Of a stretch of DNA of 37,545 nt, positions 32,890 through 37,545 are shown piece after piece; the stretch's first letter is position 1, and each line of letters starts with the position of its first letter. Both the position numbers and the translations under genes were made by a program. Origin of the DNA: Oscillospiraceae bacterium (GTDB lineage Bacteria > Bacillota > Clostridia > UBA1381); the NCBI GenBank assembly GCA_015068545.1, contig SVKH01000003.1, forward strand, positions 1 through 37,545, read 5' to 3'. A model generated the notes under the pieces. That model was not told the DNA's origin, made no database searches, and saw only the letters and a program-made list of their open reading frames with translations.

Positions 32890-32918
32890 ATTATACCACA
32901 GCACAGACGGTTTGTCAA
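32890..32918 (-). promoter_or_regulatory. Strong sigma-A promoter of the lysine riboswitch-lysA unit
   Basis: A perfect TTGACA (32913-32918), a 17-base spacer and a perfect TATAAT (32890-32895) on the minus strand lie immediately upstream of the aptamer. Confidence 0.9.
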
Positions 32919-32919
32919 T

Positions 32920-33201
32920 ACAAAATCCTCACATTTTCACTTAATATTGGATTTTTTTATATATTTTGTTTGTAAAGTGATACTTTATAACAAAACACAA
33001 GGGGTAATGCCTATACCTAAATAACAAAAGGTAATAAACATAGCCCCTTATTTTAATTCATTTGCACTTAAAAGTCAGTTTTTCCGTCAAGCATTCCTCA
33101 AGCTTTTATTATGTAGAAAACTACTACCTTTATGTTGTAAATTCCGGAATAACAAAACTGTATTTCTACTCCGGCAGGTATAGCTTTTATTAAACAGCTT
33201 T
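32920..33201. other. AT-rich gap with hairpins, no gene seen
   Basis: Two hairpins stand out: an AT-rich TTTTGTT/AACAAAA hairpin at 32964-32995, and a compound hairpin at 32999-33049 with AAGGGG/CCCCTT outer arms and TACCT/AGGTA inner arms. The latter may end transcription of the serine hydrolase operon, but its T-run is poor on the minus strand. No open frame with a convincing ribosome binding site was found. Confidence 0.4.
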
Positions 33202-34311
33202 TTATAAATCCAAGGCATCGTACACAAGATTCCTTATAGTAGGATGAACCTCGCTGGAAAGGAAGCTATGCTCGCTCGCCATGTGCGTTGCATAGAATAA
33301 CGCAAGATGGTTTTCGGTATCTATAAGGTAGTAGCATCCCATAGCACCGTCCCAACCAAACTCACCGATAGGGCTCTTTTGAGCATAATTCTTAGTAACC
33401 AGAGTACGGAATCCCAGTCCGTAGCTGTAGCCCTTTTCGTGCATTCTGCCTTCTCTGGTGTCGCCATACATGGTATCCATCTTGAACTTTTCCACCGATT
33501 CCGGTTTTAAGATGCGATTTCCCGTAGCACCCATACCCCCGTTTGCCAAAGCATCCGGCAGTTTGGAATACTCTGCAACACTGGCAATAAGTCCTGCTCC
33601 GCCACTTTCGTAAAGAGGTCCCAGCTTATACGCATTATTAAGAGGAATGTCGGTAAAGCTTCCGTCTTCGTTATACAAAAACTGAGATGCAAACCTTTCC
33701 TCTTCGCCATCTTCGTATCTGAACTTTACATCCTTTATACCCAAAGGCTCAAAGATATTCTTTTTTACATATTCCCCAAAGCTCATACCTGACACAACCT
33801 CAACTACTCCCGCCAAGATATCGTGACACAGGCTGTATTCGTACATATCACCAGGATGGAACAAAAGCTTTTTCTTTGCCATAGCCTTTACATAATCCAG
33901 TGTAGTTGCATCGGGATTCTTTTTTACATCCTCCAGACATTCATCAAGATCGTAATTGAATCCACCACGCATGGACATAAGATGGAATATGGTAAGAGGA
34001 CGCTTTGCTTCCTCGCCGTTTTTAAGGTAAAGATGCTCAAATTCCGGTATGAACTTGCTTACATTATCCTCAAGGCGCATAGCACCTCTTTCTATTAGTT
34101 GCATTGCCGCAACACAGGTTGTCATTTTGCTTGCAGAAAAGATATAATACCATTCGTCACCCTTTAGAGGTATCTTTTTTTCAGGGCTTTTGTAGCCCGC
34201 CTGTTTTCTGTACACAACCTCATGGTCCTTTAGGACAATAAGGTCACTCATGCCCACGCCTTTAGTGTCGCACAGGCTGTCTAGATAAGCTGTAACTTTC
34301 TCAAAATTCAT
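33202..34311 (-). CDS. Beta-lactamase-family serine hydrolase
   Basis: This 369-residue class C/PBP-like serine hydrolase has the SxxK catalytic motif SASK at 59-62 (Ser59, Lys62) and the second motif Tyr159-Ser160 in MYEYSL. The pre-motif FHPGDMYEYS and the C-terminal HEKGYSYGLGF region are typical of the AmpC/EstB-like group. No signal peptide is present, so it is predicted cytoplasmic; esterase, peptidase or amidase activity is possible, and a true beta-lactamase is unlikely without export. The start overlaps the parvulin stop by one base (TAATG), so the two are coupled. Confidence 0.86.
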   Translation of the reverse strand: MNFEKVTAYLDSLCDTKGVGMSDLIVLKDHEVVYRKQAGYKSPEKKIPLKGDEWYYIFSASKMTTCVAAMQLIERGAMRLEDNVSKFIPEFEHLYLKNGEEAKRPLTIFHLMSMRGGFNYDLDECLEDVKKNPDATTLDYVKAMAKKKLLFHPGDMYEYSLCHDILAGVVEVVSGMSFGEYVKKNIFEPLGIKDVKFRYEDGEEERFASQFLYNEDGSFTDIPLNNAYKLGPLYESGGAGLIASVAEYSKLPDALANGGMGATGNRILKPESVEKFKMDTMYGDTREGRMHEKGYSYGLGFRTLVTKNYAQKSPIGEFGWDGAMGCYYLIDTENHLALFYATHMASEHSFLSSEVHPTIRNLVYDALDL

Positions 34312-35294
34312 TAGTTTTCTCCCATGTATATTCCTTCATGTTTTGTAACTTCAACATTATATTTATCCGTCCACATGGACATTCTTTCCTCTACCTTTTC
34401 GCTTAGGATTTCATCCTCTATAAAGGTAACCAAATCCTCGTATCTCAATGGCAGTCTTATAATTATATGGTATCCATGTTCAGATTCACAGTAGGAAATC
34501 TCTTCGTATATAGAGTACTTTACCGCTTCCTCAAATTCCTTTACCATTTCACCTTCGGTGAACACATATCCGTTAGGATAATTAGCAAGGCCTGGATCCT
34601 GAGAATACTCTCTCATTAAAGCATCAAAATCCTCACCGGCTTTTACCCTCGCCAAAACACTTTCGGACTGATGCTTTGCCTTTTCTATTTCTGCTTTTGT
34701 AAGCGGAAGACCGTTTGCAGGGTTAGAAGTCAGAAACAGGATGTGCTTTGCCTTCATATATGTGGTTTCAAGTTCTTCACGGTTGGCTTCGTAATACGCA
34801 CGAAGATCATTTTCAGAGACTGGATAATTTTGGCTAATCTGGTACTTAATTTTATTAAAGTAGGTAGTTGACTGGCACATCATATCTATAAATCTGTCTG
34901 TGATGCCATGCTCCTTTAAATACTTGTCGTACTCGCTCTTTCCACCGTAGCCTGCAATAAGCTGATTCTTCATCTGACTGACCATACCTCTGTCAGTTTG
35001 GTCAAGCTCAATACCGGCAGCCTTTGAAGCTTCGATATATATAGCATTCTTAATAGCAATGTCAACGGCTCTTTCCTTTGCAACATCAATAGCCTTTCTG
35101 CCTTCTATCTCCTGTGTTTCCCAGTCGGCATCTGTTTCAAGCTCAGTACCTTGCATTTCTTCCTTTATTGTATCAAGATAAAATCCTAATTCCGCCTCGG
35201 TTATTTCTATCCCTCCTACCGTGATGACAGGCTCTTGTTTGCAGGAAGATAGCATCATCACCATCGCCAAAACCACAGGCAATAATTTCCTCAT
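34311..35294 (-). CDS. PrsA-like parvulin foldase lipoprotein
   Basis: This is a membrane-anchored peptidyl-prolyl cis-trans isomerase of the PrsA/SurA type, expected to assist folding of secreted proteins outside the membrane. The lipoprotein signal MRKLLPVVLAMVMMLSSC has its lipobox cysteine at residue 18. A helical N-terminal chaperone region follows, and a rotamase domain runs from KAKHILFL to GYHIIIRLPL. An ATG five codons upstream (35309) lies inside the ribosome binding site itself. The ATG at 35294 has GGAGG at 8-base spacing, so I used it. It could help fold the LRR proteins (inference). Confidence 0.88.
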   Translation of the reverse strand: MRKLLPVVLAMVMMLSSCKQEPVITVGGIEITEAELGFYLDTIKEEMQGTELETDADWETQEIEGRKAIDVAKERAVDIAIKNAIYIEASKAAGIELDQTDRGMVSQMKNQLIAGYGGKSEYDKYLKEHGITDRFIDMMCQSTTYFNKIKYQISQNYPVSENDLRAYYEANREELETTYMKAKHILFLTSNPANGLPLTKAEIEKAKHQSESVLARVKAGEDFDALMREYSQDPGLANYPNGYVFTEGEMVKEFEEAVKYSIYEEISYCESEHGYHIIIRLPLRYEDLVTFIEDEILSEKVEERMSMWTDKYNVEVTKHEGIYMGEN

Positions 35295-35337
35295 ATATAA
35301 TTCCTCCATTGTCGTGTCTATATCATATTCTAAATAT

Positions 35338-35366
35338 ATTATACATTATTTTTTTTCGGTATGCAA
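35338..35366 (-). promoter_or_regulatory. Promoter of the parvulin-serine hydrolase unit
   Basis: TTGCAT (35361-35366), a 17-base spacer and TATAAT (35338-35343) on the minus strand overlap the 3' end of mfd. This would allow prsA-type and hydrolase genes to be expressed separately from mfd. Confidence 0.55.
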
Positions 35367-37545
35367 TCCATTTAACTGTTGTAATAAAAACTTAATATTT
35401 GCCAGAGGAGTATCCCCTGCTCGGTACTTTATCACAGGCTTCGTCTGAGAGGAAATTACAGTATTTTTCGGGTGATTTGTCACCAAAAACTGGACAATCT
35501 CAGGGGTAAGTCTGCCCTGAGCAAACTCCATATGCACAAATTCCCCTTTTCGCGATATATCACAAATACCAATGTTATTCCCCAATGCCTTTATCAGCGC
35601 AATCTCAAGCAGATTATTAACTGCCTTTGGAAGATCTCCAAACCTATCAATAAGCTCATCTATAATAGCGGAGGAATCCTCCTCATCACGGATGGATGCA
35701 ATCTGCTTGTAGGTATCAATCCTTACAGTATTACTCTTAATATACCTTTCCGGTATAAAGGCATCTACTCCCATATCTATTGAGGTTACCACTTCTTCTT
35801 TTTCCTCACCGCCGGATAACTCACGCACGCTGTCTGCCAGAATTTTGCAGTACATATCATAGCCCACGCTATCTATGTGCCCATGCTGCTCCGCACCTAA
35901 AATATCTCCGGCACCACGGATTTCCAAATCCTTCATGGCAATTTTAAAGCCTGAACCAAACTCGGTAAATTCTCTTATAGCACTAAGTCTTTTTTCCGCA
36001 GTTTCGGAAAGGATTCCATCACGTTTATAGGTAAGGTATGCATATGCGCTGCGCTTTGAACGTCCTACTCTGCCCCTTAGCTGATAAAGCTGGGAAAGTC
36101 CCATTCTGTCGGCATTCTCTATTATAATAGTATTTGCGTTTGGTATATCAAGGCCTGTTTCTATAATAGTAGTACATACTAAAATATCCACCTTGCCGTT
36201 TACCGTATCGTACATTATATCCTCAAGCTCATCTTCCTGCATCTGCCCGTGACCTACCGCAACATTAGCATCAGGAAGGCTTGCCTTTATCCACTCTGCC
36301 ACACGATATATACCTCTCACGCGATTATACAGATAGAAAACCTGACCTCCGCGAGAAAGCTCCTTTTTCATCGCATCTATCAAAACCTCCGGATTATGCT
36401 CCAGAACATATGTGCTTACCGGATATCTGTTTTCCGGCGGAGTTTCCAAAAGGCTCATATCCCTTACCGAAACCATAGCCATATGCAGTGTTCTCGGGAT
36501 TGGCGTTGCACTCATGGACAAAACATCCACATTCTTTTTTATTTCCTTCAGGCGTTCCTTGTGAGCTACTCCGAATCTTTGCTCCTCGTCTATTATCAAA
36601 AGTCCCAGATCCTTAAATTCCACATCCTTTTGCAGCAGCTTATGAGTTCCGATAACTATATCTACTTCTCCGGTTTTTAGTTTTTTTAGAATATCAGCTT
36701 GCTGTTTCCCTGTTCGGAATCTTGACAGCATTTCTATTTTAATCGGAAAATCACTCATCCTGTTTTTAAATGTTTCGTAGTGTTGCATGGCAAGGATTGT
36801 GGTAGGACAAAGATATGCCACCTGCTTTCCGTCTGTGGCAGCCTTAAACGCAGCGCGAAGAGCCACCTCGGTTTTGCCGTAGCCTACGTCACCGCAAAGC
36901 AGTCTGTCCATAGGCTTGTCGCTTTCCATATCCTTTTTAACTTCCTCAATAGACCTTAGCTGGTCCTCAGTTTCCTGATACAGGAAAGTATCTTCAAAAT
37001 CTCTCTGCCATGGTGTATCTTCCGAAAAGGCATAGCCTTTGGTTGCGGCACGCTGAGCGTAAAGCGTTACAAGCTGTTTTGCCATGTCACGGGTGGCAGA
37101 TTTTACCTTCTGCTTTGTCTTGTTCCACTCCGTTCCGCCAAGCTTGGAAAGCCTTAACTCCTTCTCGGTGTTTCCCGAATATTTATACAGCATATCCAGC
37201 TGATCAACAGGAACATACAAGCTGTCTGTACCGCGATAGGCTATGTGCAGATAGTCCTTGGAAACGTTACCTAAGGACATCTTCTTTATACCCTTGTACA
37301 TACCTATTCCATGGGCCCTGTGAACCACATAGTCTCCTACGTTTATATCATTATAGGATTTTAACCGTTTGGCATTTTCCACCTTTCTGCGGCTTTTTCT
37401 CTTGCCTGCGTCAAATATCTCTCTGTCCGAAATCATGGTAAAGTTAAGGTCAGGATACTCAAATCCTTTGCTCTGCTCACCTCGGACTATGACAATTTCA
37501 CCCTTTTTAAATTCGGCATCATCGTGAATATAACGGCAGTTAATT
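35346..37545 (-). CDS. mfd: Transcription-repair coupling factor Mfd (5' part beyond the window)
   Basis: Mfd removes stalled RNA polymerase and recruits UvrA to transcribed-strand lesions. The visible C-terminal 732 residues begin in the middle domain; the frame stays open to the window edge, so the methionine at 37436 is internal. Visible parts are the RNA-polymerase interaction domain (GDYVVHRAHGIGMYKG), the SF2 helicase motifs (Walker A GDVGYGKTEVALR, DEEQRFG, SATPIPRTLHMA, QLRGRVGR), and the C-terminal TRCF domain. The missing N-terminus should hold the UvrB-like region, in a protein normally near 1150 residues. Confidence 0.96.
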   Translation of the reverse strand, partial: INCRYIHDDAEFKKGEIVIVRGEQSKGFEYPDLNFTMISDREIFDAGKRKSRRKVENAKRLKSYNDINVGDYVVHRAHGIGMYKGIKKMSLGNVSKDYLHIAYRGTDSLYVPVDQLDMLYKYSGNTEKELRLSKLGGTEWNKTKQKVKSATRDMAKQLVTLYAQRAATKGYAFSEDTPWQRDFEDTFLYQETEDQLRSIEEVKKDMESDKPMDRLLCGDVGYGKTEVALRAAFKAATDGKQVAYLCPTTILAMQHYETFKNRMSDFPIKIEMLSRFRTGKQQADILKKLKTGEVDIVIGTHKLLQKDVEFKDLGLLIIDEEQRFGVAHKERLKEIKKNVDVLSMSATPIPRTLHMAMVSVRDMSLLETPPENRYPVSTYVLEHNPEVLIDAMKKELSRGGQVFYLYNRVRGIYRVAEWIKASLPDANVAVGHGQMQEDELEDIMYDTVNGKVDILVCTTIIETGLDIPNANTIIIENADRMGLSQLYQLRGRVGRSKRSAYAYLTYKRDGILSETAEKRLSAIREFTEFGSGFKIAMKDLEIRGAGDILGAEQHGHIDSVGYDMYCKILADSVRELSGGEEKEEVVTSIDMGVDAFIPERYIKSNTVRIDTYKQIASIRDEEDSSAIIDELIDRFGDLPKAVNNLLEIALIKALGNNIGICDISRKGEFVHMEFAQGRLTPEIVQFLVTNHPKNTVISSQTKPVIKYRAGDTPLANIKFLLQQLNGLHTEKK

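Overview
The window reads as chromosomal DNA of an anaerobic, spore-forming Firmicute of class Clostridia, probably a gut- or rumen-type Oscillospirales/Eubacteriales member. The evidence is a moderate-to-low G+C sequence, strong AGGAGG-type ribosome binding sites, consensus sigma-A promoters, the sporulation genes yqfC, yqfD and ylbJ, a remB gene beside recF/gyrB, a lysine riboswitch, and four large secreted BspA-type leucine-rich-repeat (LRR) proteins. Almost everything is on the minus strand; only ylbJ and a 41-codon peptide gene run on the plus strand. No rRNA, tRNA, transposase, phage gene or CRISPR array was seen.

Layout, left to right. 1-2.0 kb: rpsB-tsf with its promoter, a structured leader and a terminator. 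2.0-5.7 kb: a 1191-residue secreted LRR protein with an embedded papain-like cysteine protease domain. 5.7-7.0 kb: a pyridoxamine-type kinase and rpsT. 7.0-12.7 kb: one tightly packed operon read right to left, yqfC-yqfD-phoH-ybeY-dgkA-era-yqzL-recO-deaminase, combining mother-cell sporulation, rRNA/ribosome maturation, lipid kinase, recombination and nucleotide functions. It includes a small yqzL-like gene (52 codons) overlapping recO by 70 bases. 12.8-13.9 kb: divergent ylbJ. 14.0-17.9 kb: two LRR genes directly behind gyrB. 18.0-25.5 kb: recJ-relA-yaaA-recF-remB-gyrB, an oriC-type cluster fragment that sits behind recJ-relA instead of dnaA-dnaN.

25.7-27.9 kb is the most unusual part. A 41-residue Asn/Gln/Lys/Asp peptide gene is built from a perfect protein-level duplication whose DNA copies differ only at synonymous positions. 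Next to it, a complete LRR transcription unit is bracketed by two 107/108-bp inverted repeats, each carrying a long hairpin with a compensatory difference between copies.

28-33 kb: lysine/diaminopimelate biosynthesis. lysA lies under a strong promoter and lysine riboswitch. It is followed by asd-dapA-dapB with a second promoter and, overlapping dapB by 4 bases, a SLOG-fold nucleotide-binding protein. 33.2-37.5 kb: mfd (cut by the window edge), a PrsA-type parvulin lipoprotein and a beta-lactamase-family serine hydrolase.

The four LRR proteins share a signal peptide, LRR_5 repeats and a short C-terminal module, so they look like one surface or secreted protein family expanded and inserted between housekeeping operons. 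Only the sequence itself was used. All family names come from recognised motifs and gene order, not from database searches.
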